From CAYLZN01 sp964387935 (lineage in GTDB: Bacteria; Acidobacteriota; Vicinamibacteria; Vicinamibacterales; JAFNAJ01): a DNA stretch of 32,699 nt. Where the stretch lies: the NCBI GenBank assembly GCA_964387935.1, contig CAYLZN010000018.1:1-32699 (forward strand), given 5' to 3'. A program made the translations under genes and the position numbers. Below are positions 7,674-15,495 of this stretch, in pieces. The first letter of the stretch is position 1; each line of letters opens with the position of its first letter. Under the pieces are notes generated by a model. It was given only the letters and a program-made list of their open reading frames with translations. It was not told the origin of the DNA and made no database searches.

Positions 7674-8952
7674 CGGGGCTGTGCGGCTTCAGGGCAGTGC
7701 GTTCGTGCGCCAGGGCCAGCGCGACGTCCGGCAGCCCCGCGCGAATCGCGGCCTCGGTCAGCGTCCAGTCGATCACGTCGCGCTGCGCGTGGCTGCCGCC
7801 GAACTGATTGGCGACAAAGCGGACCGGATGCAGCGCGGTCACCGCATCCGCATATCGCCCTTCCCAGAACGCCACGAACCCGTGGGCCAGCGGAAGGCCG
7901 ACGACGCCGGCCCACCTGGCCGTATCGCTCTTGCCGGACGCGCTCTCGCGCAACGCGGCGAGCAGCCGCTCGACCGAGGCCTGGCGACCGGCCCCGAGGT
8001 ACGCCATCGTCGCGTGGAGATCGTTGAAGGGATAGAGGCGGCCATCGGCGTGGTCGTCCCACCCATCAGCGAGCTCGTGCCAGCGGTCGCCGACGTCGTG
8101 GCCTCCAAGGCTCAGGCGCCAGAGCAGGGCCGACGCGTCCACGAGGTCGAGCGCCACGCGACTGTGTGTGCCGCGGATCGGCCCGTCGTAGAGCTCGAAG
8201 ACCTGCGGCAACTGGCCCAGGTCCAGGTGGAACAGCGCGCGGTGCCACCAGTTGTGCACCTTGAAGAAGTTGTCGTCGCCAACCCAGTACGGCTCGCGCG
8301 CGATCATCCAGCCGATGCCGTCCTCGGCCCGGCCCTGCATTTCCATGACGTGCGTGACCGCGTGGTGCGCCCAGCAGTCCAGCGGCTCGAGATCGATCGC
8401 CCGTCGTCCGGCCTCCTCTGCGCGGGTGTAGTCGCCCGCCTCCTCGAGGCCGAACGCGTACATGCCGAGCACGGTGTGGTAGCCGGGCACTCCTTCGTCC
8501 CAGTGAGGCAGCGCGCGCGCGAGGCGGTCCCGCAGGTCGCGCGCACTGCCCCGGTAGAAGTCCATGAGGTGCCCCACCTGGAGGGCGACGAGATCGCGGG
8601 GGTAGCGCATGCTGTGGAAGTCCAGGTGGCACGCCGCCGCAATCCAGTTGCCCTCGAGCAGGTGTTCGAGCGCCAGCAACTGAGAAGTCTCCCGCTGGTT
8701 CCGGGCCAGCCCGCGTATGGTGGCGGCGCCGGCGGCGGCATCGCGCGTCGCCGCCGGTTCGGTGGCGAGCGCCAGGATGAACGCCTTCAGCAGATGCGCC
8801 TGCGTGCAGGAAGGCGCCTCGGCAATCGCCTCGTCGAGGCGGGAAATCGGGTCGCCGCGGTAGATCGCGAAGCTGCGCAGGGCCTCGTCGAGCCTCGTCG
8901 CCGCGGAGGGCGTCGCGCCGGAAAGAACATTCGCCTGTCGGTCCGTCACCAT
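7585..8952 (-). CDS. TTC38-family tetratricopeptide repeat protein
   Basis: 455-aa all-helical protein resembling the TTC38 family, known from animals and a scattering of bacteria. Key segments are DEAIAEAPSCTQAHLLKAF, the HAVTHVMEMQGR motif with conserved histidines (about residues 195-210), and FFKVHNWWHRALFHLDLG, all family hallmarks. No signal peptide or membrane segment is present, so it is expected in the cytoplasm. No enzymatic role is established for the family; the repeated His/Trp motifs suggest ligand or metal binding, but that is inference. The start at 8952 is backed by GGAG about 8 bp upstream. The C-terminal 30 codons overlap the convergent methyltransferase gene. Confidence 0.85.
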   Translation of the reverse strand: MVTDRQANVLSGATPSAATRLDEALRSFAIYRGDPISRLDEAIAEAPSCTQAHLLKAFILALATEPAATRDAAAGAATIRGLARNQRETSQLLALEHLLEGNWIAAACHLDFHSMRYPRDLVALQVGHLMDFYRGSARDLRDRLARALPHWDEGVPGYHTVLGMYAFGLEEAGDYTRAEEAGRRAIDLEPLDCWAHHAVTHVMEMQGRAEDGIGWMIAREPYWVGDDNFFKVHNWWHRALFHLDLGQLPQVFELYDGPIRGTHSRVALDLVDASALLWRLSLGGHDVGDRWHELADGWDDHADGRLYPFNDLHATMAYLGAGRQASVERLLAALRESASGKSDTARWAGVVGLPLAHGFVAFWEGRYADAVTALHPVRFVANQFGGSHAQRDVIDWTLTEAAIRAGLPDVALALAHERTALKPHSPVNRGFLERAGRLAGRRAAAVRPSAGDSWG

Positions 8953-9062
8953 GAGTCACTCCATGGGCCGCGCCGTCGGGTACGGGTGGATCCGGAACTG
9001 TGGTCGAGGCCTCCAGCCTACCGGACAACCGCTCAGCCCGGCAAGCCGTGGCGGCGATGAGC

Positions 9063-9108
9063 GACAATAGCGGCTCAGCCCGACCCACCCGTTCTGTCGA
9101 AGGCAGGA
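9063..9108 (+). promoter_or_regulatory. possible promoter -10 and strong ribosome site for the PLP decarboxylase
   Basis: GACAAT at 9063-9068 resembles a -10 hexamer; no good -35 is visible. AGGCAGGAGG ending near 9109 is a very strong Shine-Dalgarno sequence about 6 bp before the GTG at 9116 and decides the start. The rest of the 163-bp divergent region (8953-9115) shows nothing else recognisable. Confidence 0.4.
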
Positions 9109-9115
9109 GGTTTCC

Positions 9116-10618
9116 GTGACGGTCACCAATCACGAGACGCCCGGGCGCAAGGCCGCCCTCACCATGGACGCGACGACGTTCCGCGCGCTGGGGCATCGCC
9201 TGGTGGATCAACTGGCCGGACTGCTGGAGGCGGTGCCGAAGGGTCCGGTGACGCGCGAGCAGACGCCCGGCGCCGTGCGCGAGGCGCTCGACCTGAACGC
9301 CCCGCTCCCGGAGGCGGGCACCGCAGCGGGCCCGCTGCTCGAAGAGACGACCCGGCTGCTGTTCGGGCACTCGCTGTTCAATGCACACCCGCGCTTCTTC
9401 GGCTACATCACCGCGCCACCGGCACCCATCGGGATCCTCGGCGACTTCCTCGCTTCTGCGCTCAACCCCAACGTGGGCGCGTGGGCGTTGTCGCCCGCCG
9501 CCACGGAGATCGAGGCGCAGACGGTCCGGTGGATCGCCTCGTTCATCGGCTTCGCCCCAGAGGCCGGCGGGATCCTCGTGAGCGGCGGGAACATGGCCAA
9601 CATGGTCGGCTTCCTGGCCGCGCGCGCGGCCAGGGTCACCTGGAACGTCCGCGAGCACGGCGTGGCCGGCGCGGACTGCGTGCTCCGTGTCTACTGCTCC
9701 AGGGAGGCCCACACCTGGATCCAGAAGGCGGCGGATCTGAGCGGGCTCGGCACGGCGTCACTCCGATGGATCCCGACTGTCGCGCGCTTCCGCATGGACG
9801 TCGGCGCACTGCAGGCGCAGATCGAAACCGACCGCGCGGCCGGCGACGTGCCCTTCCTCGTCGTCGGCACGGCCGGCTCGGTCAGCTCGGGCGCGATCGA
9901 CCCGTTGCCGGAGATCCGCGCCATCTGCGATGCCCACGGGCTCTGGTTTCACGTGGACGGCGCCTACGGGGGCTTCGCCAATGCGCTCCCGGATGCGCCG
10001 GGCGCCCTGCGAGGCCTGTCACTGGCCGACTCGGTCGCGGTGGACCCGCACAAGTGGCTGTATGCGCCGCTCGAGGTCGGCTGCGCGCTCGTGCGCGACG
10101 CGGAAGCGCTGCGGGGCGCCTTCTCGTATCACCCGCCCTACTACCACTTCGGCGAGCAGGCGACCAACTTCGTGGACTACGGTCCGCAGAACTCGCGCGG
10201 CTTCCGCGCGCTCAAGGTCTGGCTCGCGTTCAAGCAGGTCGGCGCGGCGGCCTACCGCGCCATGATCGCCGATGACATCCACCTGTCGCGCGCGCTCGCG
10301 GACGCGGTCGCACAGCACCCCGAACTGGAGCTCGTCACACAGGACCTGAGCATCACCACGTTCCGCTATGTGCCCGCGGACCTGCGGCCGCGCGTCGGCC
10401 ACGCGGACGTCGAGCAGACACTCGACGCACTCAACCGGGAGGTCCTGGATCGCCTGCAGCGCGGCGGCGAGGCGTTCGTCTCCAACGCCGTGCTCAGCGG
10501 CCGCTACCTGCTGCGGGCCTGTATCGTCAACTTCCACACGACACGTGCGGACGTGGAGGCGCTGCCCGAGATCGTGGCGCGGGTCGGCAGAGACGTCGCA
10601 TATACTCGCGCCCGATGA
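9116..10618 (+). CDS. PLP-dependent decarboxylase (group II, aromatic amino-acid type)
   Basis: 500-aa group II pyridoxal-phosphate decarboxylase, related to aromatic L-amino acid, tyrosine or glutamate decarboxylases. The cofactor lysine is K313 in DPHKWLY and the pyridine-binding aspartate is D281 in FHVDGAYGG; NPRFFGYI-like (HPRFFGYITAPP) and SGGNMANM motifs also fit. It starts at GTG 9116 because of the strong AGGAGG upstream. Its stop codon overlaps the start of the Agl23-like gene (ATGA at 10615-10618), so the two are probably translationally coupled. The amine produced is not predictable from the sequence; a metabolic link to the membrane protein is not obvious. Confidence 0.9.
   Translation: MTVTNHETPGRKAALTMDATTFRALGHRLVDQLAGLLEAVPKGPVTREQTPGAVREALDLNAPLPEAGTAAGPLLEETTRLLFGHSLFNAHPRFFGYITAPPAPIGILGDFLASALNPNVGAWALSPAATEIEAQTVRWIASFIGFAPEAGGILVSGGNMANMVGFLAARAARVTWNVREHGVAGADCVLRVYCSREAHTWIQKAADLSGLGTASLRWIPTVARFRMDVGALQAQIETDRAAGDVPFLVVGTAGSVSSGAIDPLPEIRAICDAHGLWFHVDGAYGGFANALPDAPGALRGLSLADSVAVDPHKWLYAPLEVGCALVRDAEALRGAFSYHPPYYHFGEQATNFVDYGPQNSRGFRALKVWLAFKQVGAAAYRAMIADDIHLSRALADAVAQHPELELVTQDLSITTFRYVPADLRPRVGHADVEQTLDALNREVLDRLQRGGEAFVSNAVLSGRYLLRACIVNFHTTRADVEALPEIVARVGRDVAYTRAR
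10601..10606 (+). promoter_or_regulatory. possible internal -10 element (TATACT)
   Basis: TATACT lies 9 bp before the ATG at 10615, inside the end of the decarboxylase gene. If used, transcription would start at or next to that ATG and give a leaderless message. No clear -35 was found. It could allow the membrane protein to be expressed apart from the decarboxylase. Confidence 0.35.
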
Positions 10619-12192
10619 CGCGCGCCTGCGCCGGCATCCTGATGGCCGCCGCGGTCGCCGGCGGCCTCGCACTCCGGACGGCCCGCCTCGACGTTCGCCC
10701 CATGCACCATGACGAGGCGAACCAGGCCGTCAAGTTCGGCGCCCTGCTCGAGCGCGGCGAGTACCGCTACGACGCGAACGACCATCACGGGCCGACGCTC
10801 TACTACCTGTCACTGCCTGCCGCCTGGCTGCGCGGACAGCCCACGCTCGCAATGCTCGACGAGCGCACGCTGCGCGGGGTCACCGTCGCCTTCGGCATGG
10901 GAACGATCCTGCTCCTTCCCCTGCTGTCGGCCGGACTCGGGCGGACAGCGGTCGCCGCGAGCGCGATCCTGATGGCGCTCTCCCCCGCGATGGTCTTCTA
11001 CTCGCGCATGTACATCCAGGAAGCGCTGTTCGCGTGCTTCGCCCTCGCGTTCGTGATTGCCGTCGGCCGCATGGCCGTCGGAGGCCGCCTGGTGTGGGCC
11101 ATCGTCGCCGGCGCCGCCGCCGGCCTGGCAATCGCCACGAAGGAAACCGCGATCATCGTCCTGCCCGCGGCCCTCGTGGCGGCCGCGGCGGCAAGGTGGT
11201 CGCTGCCGGCGGGTGTGCGGCCGACCAGCCGCGAGGGCGGCGCGCCTGGCGTTACACGCGCCGCCCTGGTGGCCGCAGTGACTGCCGCGGCCGTCGCGGC
11301 GGTGTTCTTCTCCTCGTTTCTCACCCAGCCTGGCGCCATCGTCGAGCCCTTCCGGGCACTCACCACGTACCTCGATCGCGGCATCGACCCCGCGAATCAC
11401 GCGCAGCCGTGGCACTACTACCTGAGCCTGCTCGCGTACTCGTCATCTGGGGGCCTGCGGTGGAGTGAAGGAGTGGTGTTGGCGCTGGCGCTCATCGGGA
11501 TTGGCGCCGCGTGTCTGGCACCCGACCCGACCCGTCCGACGAGCGCGTTCTGGGGGCGCTACCTCGCCGCGTACGTCGTCATGACGGCGGCCACCTTCTC
11601 GGTCATTCGCTACAAGACCCCCTGGAACCTGCTGCCGTTCTATGTCGGCGTGCTCGTACTCGCCGGGGTCGGCTTCTCCGTGCTCGTGCGCCGATGCGAG
11701 TCCAAGGTGGCCCGGGCCCTCGTCGTGGCGGGGTTCGCAGTCGCGTCGGCACACCTGGCCTGGCAGGCCTGGCGCGCGTCGGTCACCTACGCGGCCGACC
11801 CGCGCAACCCGTATGTGTACGCGCAGACCGTGCCGGACGCCGTCCGCATGGCCGCGCGCATCCGGACCCTCGCCGCCCTGCATCCCGATGGGGATCGCAT
11901 GCAGGTATCGGTGATTGCGGGCCCGTACGAACAGTGGCCGCTTCCGTGGTACCTGCGGGAGATGCCCCACGTTGGCTACTGGACGGCACCCGACGACGCC
12001 CTCGCCCTGAGGGCACCGGTCATCGTCGCCTCGCTCGAGCACGGCGCGGCGCTCGACGCGGCGCTGGACGACCGCTACCTCTCGGAGTTCCACGGCCTCA
12101 GGCCGGACGTGCTGCTCATGCTCTACATCGAACGCGGGCTGTGGGACCGGTTCATGGCCGCCACGCCGCCCGGCAGTTCGCCAGGCCGGTGA
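10615..12192 (+). CDS. Agl23-like (TIGR03663) glycosyltransferase-type membrane protein
   Basis: 525-aa polytopic membrane protein of the TIGR03663 family, described as flippase-activity-associated Agl23 and related to GT39/PMT glycosyltransferases that use lipid-linked sugars. The early MHHDEANQAVKF motif, with its HDE acidic pair in the first periplasmic loop, and HHGPTLYYLSLP are diagnostic. Around ten hydrophobic helices follow, then a soluble C-terminal tail from about residue 390. It overlaps the decarboxylase stop by 4 bp (ATGA) and its 3' end overlaps the convergent esterase gene by 70 bp. The GT2 gene at 13470 could supply the lipid-linked sugar donor, which would make a small glycan-transfer set; this is inferred. 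Confidence 0.85.
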   Translation: MTRACAGILMAAAVAGGLALRTARLDVRPMHHDEANQAVKFGALLERGEYRYDANDHHGPTLYYLSLPAAWLRGQPTLAMLDERTLRGVTVAFGMGTILLLPLLSAGLGRTAVAASAILMALSPAMVFYSRMYIQEALFACFALAFVIAVGRMAVGGRLVWAIVAGAAAGLAIATKETAIIVLPAALVAAAAARWSLPAGVRPTSREGGAPGVTRAALVAAVTAAAVAAVFFSSFLTQPGAIVEPFRALTTYLDRGIDPANHAQPWHYYLSLLAYSSSGGLRWSEGVVLALALIGIGAACLAPDPTRPTSAFWGRYLAAYVVMTAATFSVIRYKTPWNLLPFYVGVLVLAGVGFSVLVRRCESKVARALVVAGFAVASAHLAWQAWRASVTYAADPRNPYVYAQTVPDAVRMAARIRTLAALHPDGDRMQVSVIAGPYEQWPLPWYLREMPHVGYWTAPDDALALRAPVIVASLEHGAALDAALDDRYLSEFHGLRPDVLLMLYIERGLWDRFMAATPPGSSPGR

Positions 12193-13412
12193 GCGAGGGG
12201 TGCCGGCCGCGTGAACCGCGGCGCCGCGGGCCTCACGATGGTCTGCGGCGTCTCCTCGCGCAGCACGACGACGCCGTCGAACAACTGAGACCAGTCGACG
12301 CGATCCGCCTTGCCGTACGAGAACAGCGACGCGTCGATGACGCCAAGCCCGGCCAGCGCCAGCTTTCCGAGATACCGCAGCGGCTCGTCTCCGCGAGCCG
12401 TCGCCTGCGTTTCCAGGGATCCCGAGGCCGGCGGCGGAATCGATGTGGCCGTGCCGCGACCGTAAGTCCCGCTCAGAGAGATGAACGCGATGGTCGCGAG
12501 TCGATCCCCGAACTCCGCCGCCAGGTCGGCAGCGAACGGACGCACGGGCCGGTTGACGGGCTCGAGTGTCCGCGCAGCGTGCACGTTGGCCGTCCAGATG
12601 ACGACGCGGGGCGGTCGGGGAGATTGCTGTCGGTGCCATCGAAACAACGTGGCCATCTGCCGTTCGCGCCAGTTCGGATCCACGGCGGCGCCCTGGTTCG
12701 TCAGCGCCGCCAGGGCAGCCTGCGCCATGATCCAGTGCGCAGACTGCGGTGGCGCGGCGCTCACCGCGTCGCGCAGGCACGCCACCAGGCGGTCCCGCTC
12801 CGCGGCGTCGTACGGATGCTCGTCGTCGTAGCGCCAGTTCGTGTGGCGCGAAAGGAAGTCCGCACACGTGGACCGGCGAGATTCCTGCAGCCCGTGAAGC
12901 AGCTCCTCCACCAGTCCCCTCTTCTCGAAGCCAGAGGTCGCACCCGGGAACTGGGCATCGAGACCGCCCAGCCGGATCCGGCCCGCTGAGGCCTGCGCGT
13001 GCAGGAAGTCGACGAACGGATCGATCTCGCGGCTGCGGTTCCACAGGCCACCAATCGCGTCGCCGACCTGTTCCGGTGCGGACGTCCCGGCGGCCAGGCG
13101 CCGGCCGAGGTCGACGAACTCGTAGACGCCGCTTTCGAAGTAGACGGCGTCGAACCCGCAGCGCTCGATGAGCCGCTGGATCACGACGACCTTGGCCTCG
13201 ATCGTGCGCCCTCCGCCGTGATGCCCCTCTTCGCCCAGCATGACGACCTGCCGGGCGCAGACATCGGCGACCAGCAGGTCGAGCTGGTGGAACCAACGCG
13301 CATCCGTCCCATCCGGGCCCGCGAGCGGGACTGTTGATTGTCCCCGTGGCGACACACCTGCCCCCGCCAGCAGCAGCGCCGCGATCGCCGCTGTCCGCCA
13401 CCTCGCCGCCAC
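12123..13412 (-). CDS. erythromycin esterase superfamily protein, secreted
   Basis: 429-aa protein of the erythromycin esterase-like superfamily. Signature residues are visible: GEEGHHGGGRTIEAK (Glu/His pair), DAVYFESG, RERQMATLF and VIWTANVHAAR with the late histidine. The N-terminus MAARWRTAAIAALLLAGAG is a signal peptide, so it should act outside the cytoplasm, unlike classical resistance esterases, and true macrolide activity is doubtful. No ATG is available; GTG at 13412 was chosen for the signal peptide. A CTG at 13427 lies only 3 bp after an AGGAGG and seems too close. The frame remains open upstream to 14294 in the antisense of the GT2 gene, which is rejected. Confidence 0.8.
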   Translation of the reverse strand: MAARWRTAAIAALLLAGAGVSPRGQSTVPLAGPDGTDARWFHQLDLLVADVCARQVVMLGEEGHHGGGRTIEAKVVVIQRLIERCGFDAVYFESGVYEFVDLGRRLAAGTSAPEQVGDAIGGLWNRSREIDPFVDFLHAQASAGRIRLGGLDAQFPGATSGFEKRGLVEELLHGLQESRRSTCADFLSRHTNWRYDDEHPYDAAERDRLVACLRDAVSAAPPQSAHWIMAQAALAALTNQGAAVDPNWRERQMATLFRWHRQQSPRPPRVVIWTANVHAARTLEPVNRPVRPFAADLAAEFGDRLATIAFISLSGTYGRGTATSIPPPASGSLETQATARGDEPLRYLGKLALAGLGVIDASLFSYGKADRVDWSQLFDGVVVLREETPQTIVRPAAPRFTRPAPLAHRPGELPGGVAAMNRSHSPRSM

Positions 13413-13469
13413 CCTGGTCCGTTGCAGGCACCTCCTGGCTGTGGCACTGTGGGAGCCGCCGAGCGCGCC

Positions 13470-14231
13470 GTGACCCCGCCCGAGTTGATCCTGGTCGTGC
13501 CCTGTTACAACGAGGCGGCCCGCCTCGACGCCAGCGCGTTCCTCCAGTTCGCCGACACCCACCGCTCCCTCCAGTTCCTGTTCGTCGATGACGGGAGCAC
13601 GGATCACACGCGCGAGGTCCTCGAGCGCATGCGCCAGGCCGCGCCGGCGGCGGTGCACGTGCTCCCGCTCGCGTCGAACCACGGCAAGGCCGAAGCCGTC
13701 CGCGCCGGTGTGCTCGCAGGCCTGGCACGCCATCCGGCGCTCGTCGGCTTCCTGGACGCAGACCTTGCCACGCCGCTCGAGGCGATGGACGACTTCCTGG
13801 CCGTCCTGCGCGCCCGTCCCGCGGTCGAGTTCGTCATCGGCTCGCGCGTGATGCTCCTGGGCCGGGACGTCAGGCGCAGCGCCCTGCGTCACTACGTGGG
13901 ACGCATGTTCGCCACGGCCGTTTCGATTGCCCTCGACCTGCCCGTGTACGACACGCAGTGCGGGGCCAAGGTGCTGCGGGTCACCGACGCGACCGCCGCG
14001 CTGTTTGCGATGCCCTTCCGCAGCCGATGGGTCTTCGACGCGGAGCTGATCGGTCGGTACCTGCAGCTGCCCGTCGCGCCGGGCGAGCCGGGCCGCCGCG
14101 ACCGACTCTACGAACTCGTCGTCTCGACCTGGCACGACATCCCCGGGTCGAAAGTGCGCTGGTACGACGTGCCTCGCGCGGCCCTCGACATCGCGCGCCT
14201 CTGGAAGGCACGCGTCACGCGGCCGCGCTGA
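13470..14231 (+). CDS. GT2-family glycosyltransferase (dolichyl-phosphate glucosyltransferase-like)
   Basis: 253-aa GT-A fold glycosyltransferase. The nucleotide-sugar motifs are VVPCYNEAARLD at the start, FVDDGSTDHT, and GFLDADLATP (the DxD-like metal site); IGSRV and QCGAKVLR follow. This pattern matches polyprenyl/dolichyl-phosphate glucose or mannose synthases, which load sugars on lipid carriers at the inner face of the membrane. No C-terminal membrane helix is seen. The start is GTG 13470, directly ahead of the conserved PELILVV strand, with a GGGAG some 13 bp upstream. It is divergent from the esterase (57 bp between starts) and could feed the Agl23-like protein 1.3 kb upstream. Confidence 0.88.
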   Translation: MTPPELILVVPCYNEAARLDASAFLQFADTHRSLQFLFVDDGSTDHTREVLERMRQAAPAAVHVLPLASNHGKAEAVRAGVLAGLARHPALVGFLDADLATPLEAMDDFLAVLRARPAVEFVIGSRVMLLGRDVRRSALRHYVGRMFATAVSIALDLPVYDTQCGAKVLRVTDATAALFAMPFRSRWVFDAELIGRYLQLPVAPGEPGRRDRLYELVVSTWHDIPGSKVRWYDVPRAALDIARLWKARVTRPR

Positions 14232-14481
14232 GGGACTGAGCCGTCCGGGCTGGACAGCCACGCGGCGAGCCCCGTAGGCACGACCTGCCACCACACCCCG
14301 CGATCTCGAACTCGACGGTCAGCACGCTCCCGCGCGGACGGCCGCCGGGACTGTCGAATGCCTCAGGGTAATGCGACACCGCGAGCACGCGTCCGTCAGC
14401 GAACGTCGCCGTGTAGAAGTGCGCCGCGGCCTCAGCCTGGTCGTCGAACCACAGGCACGGTACGATGGGAGCGTGAGGCAT
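14215..14481 (-). pseudogene. VOC/PhnB-like (3-dmu-9_3-mt) gene with internal deletion
   Basis: The first 60 codons (14481 to 14302) read MPHAPIVPCLWFDDQAEAAA... to SVLTVEFEI, the N-terminal beta-alpha-beta of PhnB/VOC-type proteins. In the intact family about 65 more residues follow and the protein ends near SWQVVP...LLSDPD. Here the C-terminal piece WQVVPTGLAAWLSSPDG appears immediately afterwards (about 14293-14236) but in another frame. The middle is missing and the join, at about 14297-14302, shifts the frame. This points to a deletion of the central part; the gene should not make a folded protein. It lies between GT2 and apbE; its start codon is 5 bp from the apbE start on the other strand. 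Confidence 0.75.
14461..14478 (+). promoter_or_regulatory. possible -10 element and ribosome site for the ApbE-like gene
   Basis: TACGAT (with a t at 14461) is a plausible -10 hexamer; GAGG at about 14475-14478 sits 8 bp before the ATG at 14487 and supports that start. A short leader of about 14 bases would result. Confidence 0.4.
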
Positions 14482-14486
14482 GCCGG

Positions 14487-15398
14487 ATGGTAGCACGCCG
14501 CTTCTCACACGAGGCCATGGCCACCGTCTTCGAAGTGCACCTGGCGCACCCGGACGAGCGCTACGCCGCACAGGCAGCGCAGGCGGCCTTCGATCTCGTC
14601 GATCGCCTCGAGCGGGACCTCAGTCGCTTCCTGCCGAACAGCGACGTGGGCCGCATCAATCACCTTGGTGCCGGGGAGCAGGCACGCGTGAGCCCGTCGA
14701 CCCTCGAGTGCCTGGTGATCGCGCGCCACGCCTTCGACCTCACCGACGGCGCCTTCGACATCTCGATGGGCACCGGGCTGCACTCGCTGGAGCTCGACCC
14801 GGATCGGCTCACCGTCTGCGCCACGGGTGACGGCGTGCGACTCGACCTCGGCGGCATCGGCAAGGGCTTCGCGGTGGATGGCATGGCGGACGTCCTCGAG
14901 GAGTGGGGGCTCGAACAGGCCCTCGTGCACGGCGGGTACAGCTCGATGCTCGCGCTCGCCCCCCCGGCAGACCACGACGGCTGGCCGCTCACGCTGAGCG
15001 ACCCCGCCATGCCTTCCCGGGTGCTGACGACGCTGTCGGCGCAGCAGTTGGCGCTCGGCGCCTCCGGGCTGCGCAAGGGCGACCACATCGTCGACCCGCG
15101 CACCGGACGGGCCGCCCAGGGGCGGCGCGCGGCCTGGGTGGCCGTAGACCGCCCCCGGCGCGCCGACGTCAAAAGACTTGTCGGGGCGCAGGGCGAGCCG
15201 GCATTCCGGCTGGCGGCGGCCGCCGTGTGCGACGCACTCTCGACGGCCTTCATGCTCATGCGCGACCACGAGGTCGAGGCATTCTGCGATCGGAATCCCG
15301 GGCTCGAGGCCTGGTGCCTCGAGGACACGGCGGCCGGCCTGGCGGAAGGCACGCCGGTGCGGCACTTCGGCACCTCGACGGGCCGTGGCCCCCGGTGA
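14487..15398 (+). CDS. ApbE-type FAD:protein FMN transferase
   Basis: 303-aa flavin transferase of the ApbE family, which attaches FMN through a phosphoester bond to Thr/Ser of target flavoproteins. Motifs: SHEAMATVFEV near the start, DLTDGAFDISMGT, RLDLGGIGKGFAVD (the hallmark), GGYSSMLA, and DALSTAFMLM near the end, where the aspartate helps bind the metal. No lipoprotein or Tat signal is present, so this copy may act in the cytoplasm or on proteins before export. The frame is open upstream to 14358 but GAGG before ATG 14487 and the family N-terminus favour this start. No obvious substrate (Nqr/Rnf, FMN_bind domain) is in the window. Confidence 0.88.
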   Translation: MVARRFSHEAMATVFEVHLAHPDERYAAQAAQAAFDLVDRLERDLSRFLPNSDVGRINHLGAGEQARVSPSTLECLVIARHAFDLTDGAFDISMGTGLHSLELDPDRLTVCATGDGVRLDLGGIGKGFAVDGMADVLEEWGLEQALVHGGYSSMLALAPPADHDGWPLTLSDPAMPSRVLTTLSAQQLALGASGLRKGDHIVDPRTGRAAQGRRAAWVAVDRPRRADVKRLVGAQGEPAFRLAAAAVCDALSTAFMLMRDHEVEAFCDRNPGLEAWCLEDTAAGLAEGTPVRHFGTSTGRGPR

Positions 15399-15428
15399 GA
15401 CCGGCGGCCGGCTCCTGGCGCTCGCGGG

Positions 15429-15434
15429 TATACT
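15429..15434 (+). promoter_or_regulatory. -10 element TATACT upstream of the Gfo/Idh-DoxX operon
   Basis: TATACT lies 61 bp upstream of the ATG at 15496 in the short space after apbE. A convincing -35 is not visible. It is the likely start of a transcript for the four-gene sugar operon 15496-19788. Confidence 0.45.
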
Positions 15435-15495
15435 TCGACGGCAACGAGCTCACGGGGCGCCCCGGCGCCGCCGCTGGGCAGAGGCGGAGACAGGG

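Noticed and set aside
12123..13412. Macrolide resistance gene
   Set aside because: Only superfamily motifs match, and the protein has a signal peptide; no basis for claiming resistance.
11443..13728. 761-codon minus-strand open frame covering parts of three genes
   Set aside because: Reads through the esterase in a different frame, with low-complexity Arg/Gly content; a shadow frame.
13413..14294. Upstream continuation of the esterase frame
   Set aside because: It runs antisense to the GT2 gene and precedes the signal peptide; no start with a ribosome site supports it.
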